A stretch of 64,000 bases of DNA from positions 4,472,988 through 4,536,987 of the forward strand of contig CM026427.1 of NCBI GenBank assembly GCA_014871385.1. The letters run 5' to 3'. Every line of letters begins with the position of its first letter. Position 1 is the first letter of the stretch. This stretch comes from Ceratodon purpureus. Its lineage: Eukaryota > Streptophyta > Bryopsida > Pseudoditrichales > Ditrichaceae. A program made the translations under genes and the position numbers. Below the pieces are notes generated by a model. The model searched no databases and was not told the DNA's origin. It saw only the letters and a program-made list of their open reading frames with translations. Shown here piece after piece: positions 1-13,764 of this stretch.

Positions 1-1334
1 TCAAGAGTGACGATTGAATTTGGATTTATTCAAATGTATGTATAGTCATATAGATGAGCAATACATTTAATTACAAACTAAACATCTCTTTAGCAAATGT
101 ATTATATAAACATCACTTCTTCTCTGATTTAGATCTAATTTTTCTAATTTGGATCATATATTCTCATTTTGGATGTTACTGTCTAAATTTGGAACCTATA
201 TTGTAATTTTAGGTCACCTTTTCTTACTATTAAATCCGAAATTCCTAATTTTGGATTCTATTTTTGTAATTTCATAATTACTAATTTTGGATCATTATTT
301 TTATTCAATTTTTGATCATATTTTTAAATTTTGAATTAAATTTCTAATTTTAGATTCAATTTTTTTAGTTTTAAATTCTAATTTCTAATTTTGGATCTTA
401 TTTTCTTAATTTTAATGTGGGATGTAGACAAATTATCCTCTTTTTTAATATAATTTATTTTTGAAAAAATCATCCTATTTTTAGATGCCTTTTTCCAAGA
501 AATTATAGTAACTATCTTAAAAGAAAAATAATATATTAAGATTGCTTGTATTGAAATGATTCAAATAGTTGTATTGGAACACTAAATATAGAGTTTTATA
601 ATCTAATTTACACAGAAATCTAAACATATAGCAATTTGGTGAAATAGCTATCTCAATAAGTGTATGAAGTGGTTGAATATTTTCAATTCTTTCCAAGAGC
701 TACTAGAGTTTTAGCTCTCTTGTACAAGAATATTAAGAAGAAAATTATTCAATATTAAAAAAATAAATTGTTTAGAGATATTAATCCTTTGTTAAGATTT
801 ACTAAGAGGAAACCAAACTCCAAACTACTACATAAATTAGCATGAATAAAGTGTTTGTTTTTAGAACCACTAATCCTTATGTTCATGGAACATAGGTGGA
901 AGACCCTACAGTAATGCCTCTAGAAAGAGATACACTCTATAGAATAAGAGGTTTGTTCAATGGCAAGTGAGGGCACATGAGTTTACATGGCATTAGATAA
1001 CAAATGCCATCTCATGCCATGTAAATTAGTACTCTTGATAAATGCAGGAGGCTTCTAGTTTCCATGCTGATAGAAGGGTTTACAAGCTCTCAGCTGAGAG
1101 CATGGCAATCAGATTAGCACACAGAGCACATGTTGCTTGCACACGAAAAACACTGTTATTGCACAAGAAAAGACATTGCATAGTCTTTGCAAGGGTATCA
1201 CATTTCTCAGTAAGAACAAAAACCTCATTATGACAGAGAAAGCTTTAATGAAAAAAATAAGCATTGTAATGAGAAAACTGCATCATGATGCAATGCGCCT
1301 CGTCATAATGGTTAATGTGTCTAAACATAAAGTC
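1..1334. repeat. AT-rich flank with degenerate tandem repeat
   Basis: No gene is visible here. Between about 115 and 420 a loose tandem array of a unit resembling TTTCTAATTTTGGATCATA recurs roughly ten times with many substitutions and variable spacing, so it is an old, eroded satellite-like tract. The rest is AT-rich sequence with short chance reading frames. The segment ends at the stop codon of the minus-strand PLP-protein gene, so its right part probably includes that gene's 3' untranslated region. Confidence 0.5.
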
Positions 1335-4300
1335 CTAAAGAACATGAATCTCCTGGTTCAGTGAATGGTAGAGCCACTCCTCACGCTTAACAAAATCGGC
1401 ATCCAAAAATTTGGCCACAAAAGCCCATAATCTGTACACATCCTCAAAAGTAGACACGAAGCCAAGAGCTGCAGTCACCACTGGAATCTCCGAGGGGCGG
1501 TCATACTTGCTGGCGTTTGAAGCTCGAGGAGGGTCCGCTTTGCCCTCGTTGTTTCCTCCTTCTGCAGCTTTGTTGAACCACAGGCCCTGTATCAGACAAC
1601 AGCAACACTGTTAGTTTTCATTAATTTCAAAGGAAGTGAACTCTTGTTCTATGCTTGTTGTTGAATTTTATAATCTTTTTATGAATGCATGGTCATGTAG
1701 CCTTCTGACTTGGAGAAGAGACCGGATAGAATTTTAGGACCACACATTGGAGAAACAGGTCTGATCGAAAGGGTCACATACTACTCTTAAAGGTTAGGGT
1801 CAGTGGCTACATGGAAAGTAAACTACTGAGACGGAAGCCATGTTGCTGTTAATATAGCGGAGTAGAGATTGAATATCTTTAAAGCTATCAGTTTAAAAAT
1901 AAGATATTCCTTTCCAGTGAAAAGTAAGTCAAAAAGACAAGTTTCAAGCTCAAGTTCTATTTTAGGGAGCTAAGACCTTAAAAAGCTTCATAAATCTCTC
2001 TGTGCACTTTAAAGTTGAAGAATTGGTGATGTGTCTGATTACTTGGGGGTTTTATTTTACAAGATTCGGGGAAACAATTTCTGTTGCCTTCTACCGTGCC
2101 TACCAAATGCAGATTTGAACTTTTCTGCATTTGGTCTAGCATTTCAAGTTATCCCGAATCAGTATTTACAAGTATTCCAGAAAAAATCTCCATGATCGTT
2201 TAAAAGCCTATGGAAGGTTAAAAGTTCTACTGTGGCATTAAGAAGGTTGGGTTTTATGCAAAGCAGTGTTCAGAGGGGTGAGATGACTTACGGCAAGGTC
2301 TGTAGAGCCTTCGGGATACACAATGTTGCAAAGGGTGCCAAGACCCAAAGAAATATTATTCCGATCAGCCAAGCGCTGTACAAGCTCTGCTCTAACAGGT
2401 ACTCCATTCCAGTCGAACAGATTGAATGCCATCGCATGGCCTCTGTCGAAGTGCACTTCGGGGCCATAAATATGCACCAGATTCGTCCCCTGTGTGTCAA
2501 TCTGCGCTGGGTGTCGTAGTTTGAGAAGGGCGTTGATCAGCCAGTTGATTAAGAACCTGTATCGTATCAAAACCAACATTGACAATGTGACGCGTCAGAC
2601 ACATTGTATGTGAGATTCCATGAGCGTTTTTCATGCTGCTATGAGATGTTACTGACATGCTCAAACTGAGTTCTTGGTATCGAATCGGTCAAAAAATGTG
2701 AGATTCTATCTTTGACTTGACATACGTCTATGGCAACATTCCAAGAAAGGACACCGGCTGAGTTAGAATAGACACCAGTCTAAGATCTCCCCTACCTCAG
2801 TCTCAAATTGGTCTTGTTCAAACCCTGTGAATCAGCATGGTCTAATCCATTGCAGACTACAAGACCTTCTTCATCAAGCATGTCATCAGTGCTTTGCCCT
2901 ATGTTACCATTATCGTCGTCGAGATACATTGGCGATCCCTCCTCTGACATTGCATATTGAGCTTCCCACTGACTACTACCCTGCAATAACTTCCAGTAGA
3001 TCTTTGAATCAGGAAAGTCCTCACTCATCAAGTTGAAATGATAAAATTTTGAAATTGAATAAAATCCCAGCTTAAAACTTTATGGACGACCAGTGTACTA
3101 ATGTAAGTAGGAAGTAGTTGTAATTACTTCAGGGGTACCCACCTCTCCCGGGCTCCATGATTGTAAGCGCCTCCCATTTGCACCACTAGAACCCAAATAA
3201 TGACCTCCATTCGAATCTTCAGGCTCAGCAGGAAGTATTTGATCTTCTTCAAAGAAACTATCTACATCCCTCCCCTCTCTTAAAGCGAAATCACGATCAT
3301 CCCTGAACATTATGTTAGACTCTAGTTTATCAGCTTCTGATCTTACTGCAACTTCATTTGCTGCCTTCCCCTTGTTCTCATTCAAAACCACCTCCTGGTT
3401 CTGATCCATTTGTGAGTTGTGGCCAAGTCTGTCCTCAAACGAGTCAGGGGACTCAGAAGGGCTGTGGAAAAGCGGGCTGCCAATTGAATGCGATCCATTA
3501 CCTCCTGCAAGGGTCAATTATCAGCATCAATAATTTGTCAAATCGACAGAGAAACATCTGTTTGATCTCATGTTTGGGAGCCTCAAACCAAAAATTGAAT
3601 GTTTTTTCGAAAATGCACCAAGCTAGGAAGAGCTTTTATCTCAGTAGATGTACTTAGTCGGTTAATATTGCAATAATCCAACGACATAAACTTAAATGGA
3701 ATTTAGTTAAGACATTCGCTACATGAATAATTCCCATAAGGTCACCACATAGAAGTTGATAGAGCTCACAAGGCAAAGTCACAGTTCCAAAAACTCACTT
3801 AGCAGGTAAGAGGGGATTACCAGTGCTCTTGCGAACGCCTTCTGGCGAGTCTCCTTCATGTGGAGGAGAAACATCATCACACTCATCGGTTTCCTCCTCC
3901 TGTATCCTACTCAGGAAGCGGTTATTATCCCCTATAGAAGACAAAGATTCATCATGTGTTCCCAAAACTCTGTCATCATCGTCCATGATTTCTGCATTTG
4001 GATCTCTCACTACCTTGAAAGAAAAATCTTCTTCGTCAAGTGAGGAATGGTCTTCACTCTCTTTAGAAACACCTCCACCCAACTTCGGTTCTCTTCGATT
4101 CAATGGAAAGATGGGTTCAGAGGGCTCCTCCTCAATTTCACCACTTCCAGATTCTGCATTTCCCACGCGAGAATTAGAATCGTTTCGTCCAACCCAAAAT
4201 ACATAAAACTAAGTTCAAGCCCAAAACAAAGTGCTTTGGAAGAAGATCCTTGCGCTTGTAAGGCTCCGCTTCAGGCTACGTTAAATTTCCCAGTAAATAT

Positions 4301-6350
4301 TTAAACCTAGCATGCGAAAGTACATAAGAGGCCATTGAAGATGAATGCACCTCTTCCTGAGAAGTCTGCATCTTGAGAAACAAAATCCTCATGTCCACCA
4401 TGAATCCTTCCACTGTGGCCTTCTCCATGAATGCTTCCACGGTCGTCCCACTCTTCTTCATTCTCAGAAGGAAGAGAAATTCTTCCAGAACTGTCATCAA
4501 ATCCCGCAATGTTCATATCCCTACCAGAAGCGGTAATTCTCTCTAGCACGGCCTTCTCCCGAACACTTTCCACATAAAACTGTGTTATTGGACCGGAAAA
4601 AGCACTAACAGGATCAACATAATCTGGTGCATCTAAATATTCCTCTGCATCTGCCTCATGGATATCTGGCAAGCGCTCTTGATCTCCTTGCTGCCCCTCA
4701 TCTCTCGGCAGTGATGCATTCGAAACTCCTGACGGAATTATTCGAACCATTCCCACACCCCGTGCACGATCTGAGTTGTGTAAACCTTGAATAATAGAAT
4801 TCTTTATAAACAAGCACCCGAAGCCTGTCGGATCGGCCCCAAAAACCTGATTCAATAAGTGAGGACAGATTTTCTAAGGTTAAAAGATAACAAAGAGAAA
4901 GCCCCAGATTTGTGTGCACCACTGAAAACCGAAGAAACTCGCAACCTGTATGCCTCAAAATCAAATTAAAGGAAGCATATGAAGAGCCCTTAAATGAAAG
5001 AGAAACAGATGACAAAGAAGGCATTAAAGACTCCGATTTGTGATTACCTTATAGAATGATGTGACTATAAATTCGGGGCGGAACAGGGAGAGCGCAAGTG
5101 AATCCATATCTTTAGGAGCTAAGGCAGAAGCATCCAGCAGAACGTGCCATTTGTTAGCCTGCGCTTGCGACATCCATTGGTATGAGTACTTGGCGCCCGT
5201 GACTCTAGACTGAACAGGAAAAACAAACAATCCCTTGGCAGTCTGATCCTTCTTCTTTTTCTTATCCTGGAGCTTATACTTCAAATCAGGAGCAGCAATT
5301 TTCAAGTTGGGCCACTTGAATGAAGCATTCATGATCTTGGCACCCTTCTCCTTAGCTGTCCCAACCATCCAACTGACAGCATCACTCTCGTAATCATACA
5401 CCGTCAGCAACCTGTTATTCACATTGAATGGATAGGACTCAGCGAGCAACTTGTACGCCGTTCCTCGACTGGCTGTAAAGACCATGCTGTAATCCGAATC
5501 ACTCAAATTCATGTAATTCATAATCCGTCTCCTGATATAAGCTTCCACCGTGCCTTCTTCTGCTGTTCCATAAAGTGCGTGTGTTGGAAGGTTGGCAGAA
5601 ATGTATGCCAGATTAAACGATGAACTCTCCCGATGAAACACCTGAATTCAAAGATATACTATCAAGTCACTGGAAAAAAGCTGAGGAGAAACCAATCGAC
5701 CCCAAAACAGTTCAAGAATATCAGATATTATTAAGAAAACATCTGTAACCCTCAGATTGGGTTGTGACGGATCAACACTAAAAACCAACTTCCAGCTAAG
5801 AAAACTATTTTCTTCACAATCGTAAGTCATCGACTCATGGTGGAAGCCTTACCTGTTGCCTGTGGGAGAAGAGGCCAAATCCGCTGTAATCAAAGCACAC
5901 ATGCTCGCCCTCTCGCAAGTGTTCATATTCATGCTCACGGAGAACATCTACCGCAGAGGTTTCCTTAAACCTAGGGTACGCCTGCTTGAAATTCTGGTAG
6001 GCAGCCTCTAAGGAAGGCAGGCTCTCCGGATTGCTGTAAAAATCTTCGGTGCCCAGCCCCTGCGTGGTCAGCTTGAGAAAATCTTTGCGCGCACCAGTCC
6101 GTCCGCTGTGGATTCCCCGGCCCTTCCCAGCCTTGTTCGTGCCCGTCGCTACAGAGGACGCATTCTGAGGTCTGGCATTCCCGGCCTTGGGGTCCTTGCG
6201 CCCCTGGTTCTGAAACGCATTTCGTAAGCTTGGCATGGCTCTCCTGTCGCTCCCCCTGTGCGCATCTTCATCCGCCGTCGAGCTCCGGCAAATCTTGAAA
6301 AACATTAGACAAGATGAGGGGTCGCAATTGACCAACTCACGAGGACGCAT
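1335..6350 (-). CDS. Moco-sulfurase-like PLP-dependent transferase family protein, 8 exons
   Basis: Exons on the minus strand: 6350-5853, 5641-5048, 4846-4351, 4153-3821, 3504-3143, 3019-2796, 2556-2292, 1586-1335. All junctions are GT-AG and phases agree, giving 3024 nt, 1007 residues. The fold-type I aminotransferase-like half contains LDASALAPKDMDSLALSLF and SFYKVFGADPTGFGCLF. Lys364, at the exon 2/3 border, aligns with the PLP lysine of Moco sulfurases. A long acidic, low-complexity middle follows (about residues 430-800). The C-terminal block matches the plant family: RFLINWLINALLKLRHP, YGPEVHFDRGHAMAFNLFDW, then ALGFVSTFEDVYRLWAF near the stop. Known: Arabidopsis At4g37100/At2g23520-type proteins of roughly 900 residues share this plan; their reaction is not established. 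No MOSC domain is present, so it is not a canonical ABA3/MOCOS enzyme. The ATG at 6348-6350 is chosen as the first in-frame start; an internal Met (MPSLRNAF) is an alternative. Confidence 0.9.
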
Positions 6351-9000
6351 CCAGCCCCCTTCTCCCCGTCATCATCGACCATATGATCCCGCCCCCATGT
6401 GAGGAGGGCTCCACTGTCCGCACCGTAACATCACCCCTCCTGACCCGTCACGACCTCCGCCTCCCAAAACCTTCCCAAAACTTCCCAAATCTGCAAATGC
6501 CCCTCGGGACCTAACTCTCGAAAGGAGAAACCCGGACACACAGGACGACGTTGAAAACCAGAGAGGTTGAGGAATCATAACCAAACATTCAGCTGCAATG
6601 CTCACCACTTTCGCTGATCGAAACCGGGAGCTTGACCCGCTCACCGTTGACACAAACTACCTAAAGAGGCTCCCTCCGCGGCCAATGGTCAAGAAAAAGG
6701 AGCGAACATTGACTCGAAAATGCTGCACATAATGAGGCTGTCGGTGATAAAATGGTGTCTAAATTTAGAGCCCAGGTTGCGAGATTGCAGACTTTGGGAT
6801 CACACTCTCATGTCCCGCTAATGAGACATAGTAGCCCACTTTCCAACACTCTGGGACATAGCCTCGCAACAAAACTGGAAAGCTAAAGTGGAACGAACTC
6901 TCCGGATGGTGGCAGCCTTTCTAGAGCTTCTCTACCGACTCCGGCATTTCGTAAGCCCTGGTTTTGCTCTGAGCGCGAGAAGAGGGAAAGGGAATAGTTT
7001 ATGATGATGGGCGTCTAAGATGGGTGTTCACATGGAGACGAGTGCACATGGGAAACAGCAGTGGAAGGGGGACACGGGGAGGAATGGAAGGTAGAGGTTG
7101 CGAGTTCATGGGCAGGAGAGAGAGAAAACCTTTGCGTGACCTAACTTAACCCTGGACACAAAAAAAATATGAAGCTCCAGCAGAGAGACGACAAGAGTGG
7201 CTGGAAATCGCCTCACCGCCGAGGAATCTCATCCCACGTCGCTGCAGGATCCAACGCCGTGAATGGAGACTTTGGGTTTGGTCGGACGGAGGCGTGGGCT
7301 ACTACTGTGTAGGTGAAGAAAGTTGGGCGAAAGAAGGGTCAATCAAGCAAAGGCGAAAGTGGACGACTCGCTCACGAACCAGCTTTTTTTTGTTTTCCTG
7401 GTGATGCCCGGCAAACCCACACGGGACTCAACGACAACAGGATTGCTTCCTCGGTGACTAGGCCCAGCTCGGTCAATGCATGAGGCTACTGGTTATATTT
7501 TTATTTCATCAACATGTCCTGCCACCCGAGTGCTCTCATAAAGGCTGGGGCGCTGCGTCTGTACTCACCAACAATGGCGCTCCGAGCAGCCTTTCCAAAC
7601 TCCATAAAGGCGCTCGAAATACATATTATTCCATCAGCGCACATGCAAGAGGAATACTGTAGACACGTCTGTGCACGAGGCCAGATGTGCGCTCGCTCTA
7701 GCCAATCTCACAGGAGGAGAACCAACACAGCAACTGAATTCCCTGGGCGACGATCGGCGAGGCTGTGAGAAGGTTAGCTCGACTGAAATTGCAGGTAGAG
7801 AGAGGAGAAGCGCACTGCAGGGAGGAACGAAATGCTCGAAAACTGTGGGGGAGAGGAAGATAGGGTCTATCTTGCAGAGGTGGAAAAACGGAGTGCTAAG
7901 TGCGACGATGGACACAAATCGCGGAGAGATTTTAGGTGAGAGACTGGAGCTTTACGCAAGCATTGTGGCGCTCCACTTCGAACACCACATGTGTCAGCTC
8001 TCGAGCTAAAAAAAAACCTGCGCCCACAAACTTCACTCCCAACTGCACACGAAAATGGAAAGCTAACTTAACTTCTCCCACACCACTAAACTTCAGCGGG
8101 CTCCAAAAACGAGCTCCACACTCGATCGACTCGTCATCAGTAACCTACAATCGAAACTCAACTCCACTAACTCCCCAACATTGACAGAAACTGGCAAAAA
8201 TTGGCAAAAATTGGCAAAATTGGCAGAAAGTGTGGAAAAAGTACGAAACTGCAGAAATTCTCAGACCCACGTGCAGGAAGGTGTGAGGACGCGGAACGGA
8301 TTGTTTTTTCTCTCTCAGGTGCAGGGAAATTGGAGTCGTGAGGAAGGTTCAGCAGGCAGGGAAGTGTGCCACACTGAGCTAGGGAACTCGGGAAGCGCGC
8401 ATTGGCAGCTGGGTCGTTTGGAAGTGCGCGGTCGATGATTTGTTCCTCCTCCAGTGCTGCTCTACTTCAGGGCGCTTCCTTGAGATCTGGTGAGTGCGGC
8501 ATGGAACCCACGCATCGTTCGCCATCGCCCACCCACGCTCACGCGACACAAGCCGCGCGATGCGAGCGCGACGAGCGCGACGCGCCGTGCTTCTCTGGAT
8601 TTACGTTCTGTTGGTAGATTTTGGGCTGTTTTTGGTTTTTTGGATTAATGAAGGGTTGGTAGATTTGGTTGCTTCGTGTGCTCTGGCAGACTGGCTGTTG
8701 CCAACAACCGTCACTGTACGTGAAACCCAGCAGTTTTTCTTTCAGTGACGTACATTTCGGAATCTCATTTTTTCTTACAGGAACGTACATTTGGGAATCT
8801 GTAATCTGAAATGGGGTAGAAACTGGCTTTTATAGTTTCTGTTGAATTTTGGGAAATTTTTGTCACTCTTGGGAGAGTCTGAATTGGTGTAAAGAATGGT
8901 TTTGGAATAGGGTGACGGTTTTGGATATGTGATTAATCTGGAGGATTTTTGGTTTTTGTTTTTGTAGTTTTTTTGGAAGGTTTTGATTTTGGAGTGGTGT
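6351..9000. other. Promoter/5' region of the PLP-protein gene, no gene seen
   Basis: This stretch is clearly richer in G+C than the neighbouring repeats, fitting the promoter and 5' leader of the minus-strand gene that starts at 6350. Open frames up to 112 codons occur on both strands but none shows a recognisable domain or consistent splice signals. A short tandem array of TTGGCAAAAA-like units lies at 8191-8226. I see no second gene with confidence. Confidence 0.4.
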
Positions 9001-9764
9001 CACTAGTAGAAAAGGGCCTCAAGTACACCGAACTTAACACCAAAAATGAGTTAATTTTAGGTGGAGAACTTTGATGTAAAGTCAATATTGTTGGTGTAAT
9101 TGGTCACCTGAGTGGCCTATTCTGGATAGTTCAAATGGATTCTCTTTTCATTTTGTGGTCCCATTAGCAAATTGATTTTGTTTGGATCTAGGTGGGTTAC
9201 AATATTTTTGTTGTTTTGCATGTAAATTATTTTTGCTTTGCTTAGTAAATGTACAATGTTGACTTGGATGGATGAAGGAGAATTCAGGTCAGATTTGGCT
9301 TTGATCAACATAGCATCTCACTGAATAGAATCTTCTGGAAGGTGAAGGAACAGAACACTCTATGACAAAAATGTGACTGCGTGGGAACATGATAGATAGT
9401 GGAAATTTGTATACTAAAAGAGTGAAATGGGAAGCGCAATGCTTATGAGACTTATGCATTCACCTGACAGACAGTGGACTTTTGCTTACCTACTTGGGCC
9501 CTATTTGGATAAAAAAACACCGCCATTCCTCGGGAATTGACTCCCCAAATCCTACACTTGGCCAAAAAAATCCGGCCCTTCCATTGGTCTGAACCGCTAT
9601 TCTCGTCTCTGACATAGGACGCTCCTACAACATCACCCCAGTCATTGTACATCTACACTGAAAATTTCAATAAGCCAACCAGGTCGCTTGTTCCAAAAAG
9701 ATGAACACCATTTCAGATTTTTGGTATAGATGGCTGGTGTAGTTGAACGTTGTTTCTACTAGTG
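9001..9764. mobile_element. Non-autonomous CACTA (En/Spm) DNA transposon
   Basis: The element begins CACTAGTAGAAA and ends TTTCTACTAGTG, a perfect 12-bp terminal inverted repeat with the diagnostic CACTA terminus. It is flanked on both sides by TGT (8998-9000 and 9765-9767), the 3-bp target duplication expected for this superfamily. GGTGTA/TACACC motifs recur in the subterminal regions on both sides, as is usual for CACTA transposase-binding sites. At 764 bp it encodes no transposase; short frames inside are not genes. Perfect ends and a perfect duplication suggest a fairly recent insertion. Confidence 0.92.
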
Positions 9765-12700
9765 TGTGTATTTTCATGGACCCCATTATCTCACATTTGG
9801 ACCATGGGTTCATTGTTGAAAATAATCGTGCAATATTGAGTTTCTGAAATCATAGAAATATTTTATAACTTGAACGTGCAAATGGCACACAGTATATTGA
9901 TATATCATCATATCATCTTCTTCATTATTTGACTAAAAAACATTTACCATTAAAAAATTCAATCAACTTATGGCACCAAGGTACCTAGCATTATACCAAT
10001 TGTAACATCAAGTAGCAAAGATCACTTAACTAGAGATCAAATCATGCACACTAGACAACACCATTGATTTTTATTTTTTATTTTTTAAAGAATATACTTT
10101 TCTTGAAATAATAAAAATAAAACCTTCATTACATGATGGGTTGGGTCATGGTACACAACTACCGGTACGAGAAGAGTGAACTGATGGTCCAAATGTTGGG
10201 CTGGGTGGTCCATGGGAACAGGCCCTTATTCAAGTCCATGCTGTGATAAATGGGCTGAATCCTGAGCAGGGTTTGGGCTCCGGAGGCTTGTCATTATTCC
10301 CAATGGAGGTACCACATGAGCGCAGTTATGAGGCACCACGTTGGATAATGGCTTAATTTTTGGGTGCCATGTCAGCTTCAGTGCTTTCTGGTGAGTGGGT
10401 AGGTGAAGTGGCTATTGATTTTAGGTTCGTTTATCTTATATGATTTATTCTGCAGCTTGCTTGGAAATGTTTGGTTTTGGGTAGGGAATGATAAGCTTTG
10501 AATAATTCCGAGAATCTGAAGTTAAATAATTACCATTTCCCAGTTTTGGGCACTAATCCCAGGACTTTGACCAGGTGGGTTGAAAAAGAGGCTTAGGGGA
10601 GACCAGTATTCAGCTCCATAATACTTGTCAAAAACATTCAGCCCTGATTCTTGGGTTTGATGGCTTTAGCCCAAATTTAATAGATTACGGGGCTAGGAGA
10701 TTTTGAAGCCTAGTCTTGGGATGCCAAGATGTACCAGTAGTAGGTACAAAACACGGATTCTCAGTGAAAATGTAAGATTGCTCGATGTGAGTGAACACAT
10801 TGAATAGTGGTTTTCTACAAATGTGAGTCAACCTGTTTCAAGTGTGCCATATTTTGTCTCACAACTCATCTCAATTCTGAAGTTGTGAGATATATCATAA
10901 CTATCAGTTATGGTGCACAATTGACAATAACAACATTCAAATCTTATCACACAAATGTGCTCATAAACATCGATTTAAAATGATTTTTTTCTCCCTTCAA
11001 TAAAGTGGTTTTGAATCAAAGTATCTTTAACTAATATTTAAGATCCATTATGATTTTGGAAGAACTTAGAATTATAAAAAAATTCAAACTACAATTCTTC
11101 ATATGAAATATCACTGTCAACGAAGTTTTGTCTTATAGAAATATTTTTATTAATCAAAATAGAAAACTTGACGGAACAATGTAAATTTTAAATGGCAGTA
11201 AAAGAAATTATAAAATGTTAGATCCATTTTTTTTTAAAATTGATTTTATTTTCATTCAAAAGATATTGATTTATCAAGATCTTGATAAAGACAGAATGCT
11301 TCTTCAATTCATTTAATTCTACTATTTAGAATTCTGTAATTAAATTATAAAAATCAACGGTTTAATTTTTTGGCATCCACTTTTAGAAATTCAAAAGGTG
11401 AGGTACATGAACACAAAACCATTTTTTCTTTCAGAAAAGACATAGACTCAAAAGCCTGTATTCACTCTTGACCAACATGGAAAATGACCGTATTGATGAC
11501 CAATATCCCACATAAGTTATGAGAAACAGATTCACAGAAAGTCTTGTGTGGGCGCAGATGATGAGATTCATGAGGTCAGACATGGGAGCAGAAAAAGGCA
11601 AGAAAGGCTTTAAAGTGGACCAACTGCAAGCCTTTGCTGACCTAAACAGCTCACCCTCTTCTCTTGTCTCATGCCCCCGGTCAGCTGCCCTGCTCTGCTT
11701 GTCGCCTTTGGCATGCATTTGCACCTCTGAAGCTCTGAATCCTCTCAGCTCTGGATCCCCTGCTTGCCGCCCTGACCCCTGTTTATGCCTAATTAAGTTT
11801 TCTGCCTCCTCACATTGTGTTCACAGAACTGTTTCTAGTTCATGCACAATGATACCGTGCCTTAACGGCAGTCTTGGAAAAAATCTTGGCAAAAAATAAT
11901 TCCAAATATAAATGTCGGACTATAAACCGGAAGTCCGAGTATATGAAGCGGGGACACACTCTGCACCATTTCTAACCCTAATCTGAGAGAGCTATCCACT
12001 TCTCTCGGTGCTCACTGGAAATCAGAGGGTAGTCAAGTTCTTCAGATCGTGGAAATAGAAACAATGAGGTAACCTTACCGTTGAGCGCGGATGGGCTTGT
12101 AAACTACCAGTTTAAAAAAGAATTATATTGCATATTTGTCGGAAAATCATGAAATAAAATCAGATGAATGATGAAATATCTTGAAATGGAACACATGAAC
12201 TAAAAATCAAATAATTTAAAAATGTTCAAAGTCATAAATAAAATAACAAATATCTAATGAAATTTCAACAATTGTAGATGAAAGTTGTACTTACAGTTAT
12301 TTTTTCCCTTAAAAGTCTAATTTCAAAAAATATTGCCTTTATTGCCGAACATCAAATTTTGAAATAAATTAATTATTTGACCAATGAATGATGAAGTTGC
12401 TCCTTAAGTACAATAAGGTTATTCTTTAAGTCACCTCAAATTTTGCTTCATTGCATTTTTTTATTTTTTTATTCTAGATAGTTCATCTCTAAACTCAACG
12501 AAAACTAGTTTTTTTAACATTCCATATAAATAATTATCATTGGATTTAGAGATCCTCAAGCTCTATCACGCCAAGCTCTTCCTTGCTTCTTAATTATTTA
12601 GAATGGCCAAATAAAATTATATTTAATCAAAACTCATGATATCTAAGTCAAATATTAGATGCCTTTACATATAACTCTAATCTTTTTGCTAGTTTCCACA

Positions 12701-13678
12701 AGTAATCTTGTCCATTTTTAAAGAAAACCACCCGTACAGGTATTACATCAATAGCTCACTAGTATGAGGTGAGTATCATCTGGGTATTGGTTCGGAACCG
12801 GATGTGATGAATTCCTTTAGACTGCTTGTGTTCATGACACCTAAGAAGGCATTACAAATAATCAAGTGTATATTCAATCGGTATTATCGATTGCAGTGTC
12901 AATGTGACGCTCATGTGTGGGACTGGTGCATTGGATGCGTGAGCTTGCTGGCAAGGATTTGGTACTTATCTTCTACTTTAACTTTACACAAGTGTCTGAG
13001 CTGCTCAGAAAATTGGTTTTATTTTCTGTCTTTCCTTCTGTCATCTTCCGACTTCTCAACGTCCATGAGCAGCTTCTCAAGCTGGGCTTCTTATGTTTCG
13101 ACACCTAGGTGTGAAGTGGGTTTAAAATCATTGTTTGATTACTTCTGCTTTACTTACTCATGTGAGAGTCTCTGAAAACCTTAAATTTTCTGTTATATAT
13201 TGCTAATGTGGATTCTATACTAGAGCGAAGTTGTTCAAATCCAGACGCAAAGGTAACAGGGTTGTTGATATTTCAAGTTGGCAAGGTTTGTGTCTCACAT
13301 GTCGTTTCTGGAACAAAAAAGTGGTGATGTTGTCTGTCTGAGAAAGAGGTTTGCCCACGGTTGTTTTTTTGTGGTCATGACTCATGAGTTGCAAACAGCA
13401 ACGCAGTAGTGCCATGTTCATTGGCATCATCGACTGCATGCCGGCCCTACTTTGACAACTACATACTAGCTACACCCCAATTGATTGTGATACAGACATG
13501 ATAATTGAGATTCCAATCTAATAATTCTTCGCCATTTACTGCTGTCCGAGATCCTTGCTGAGGTTTGGATAGATTTAGACACTATTGTAAATTTTCTGTG
13601 CAAATGCGGGACGATGAAGTAACATTGGAGTACACAGACGTACTCAGACAGAGCTGTATTACGAAAATTCTATCTGCT

Positions 13679-13764
13679 GGCCTCCCTGGACTTCGGTCCG
13701 CTGTGGGTTGGCCCTTCCTTCTTGCAATGAAATTCTTCATTTGCTCCAAAAAAAATAAAAAATA
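13679..13764 (+). mobile_element. Short 5'-truncated retroposon with A-rich tail
   Basis: An 86-bp insert ends in a tail of the form TTTGCTCCAAAAAAAATAAA and is flanked by a 15-bp direct repeat (13664-13678 and 13765-13779), identical except for one T/C change. This is the footprint of target-primed reverse transcription: a SINE or LINE 3' end that inserted after 5' truncation. Its 3' end resembles that of the insert at 15494-15523, so both probably come from one family. Confidence 0.7.

Noticed and set aside
7671-8009. 112-codon plus-strand frame upstream of the PLP-protein gene
   Set aside because: Overlaps frames on the other strand, no domain; best explained as promoter/leader sequence.
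9117-9652. Two minus-strand frames of 64 and 66 codons
   Set aside because: Both lie inside the non-autonomous CACTA element and show no transposase similarity.
11519-11899. 126-codon plus-strand frame, with a minus-strand frame over the same bases
   Set aside because: No domain, low-complexity Ser/Cys/Leu composition, no splice context; a by-product of a GC-richer patch.
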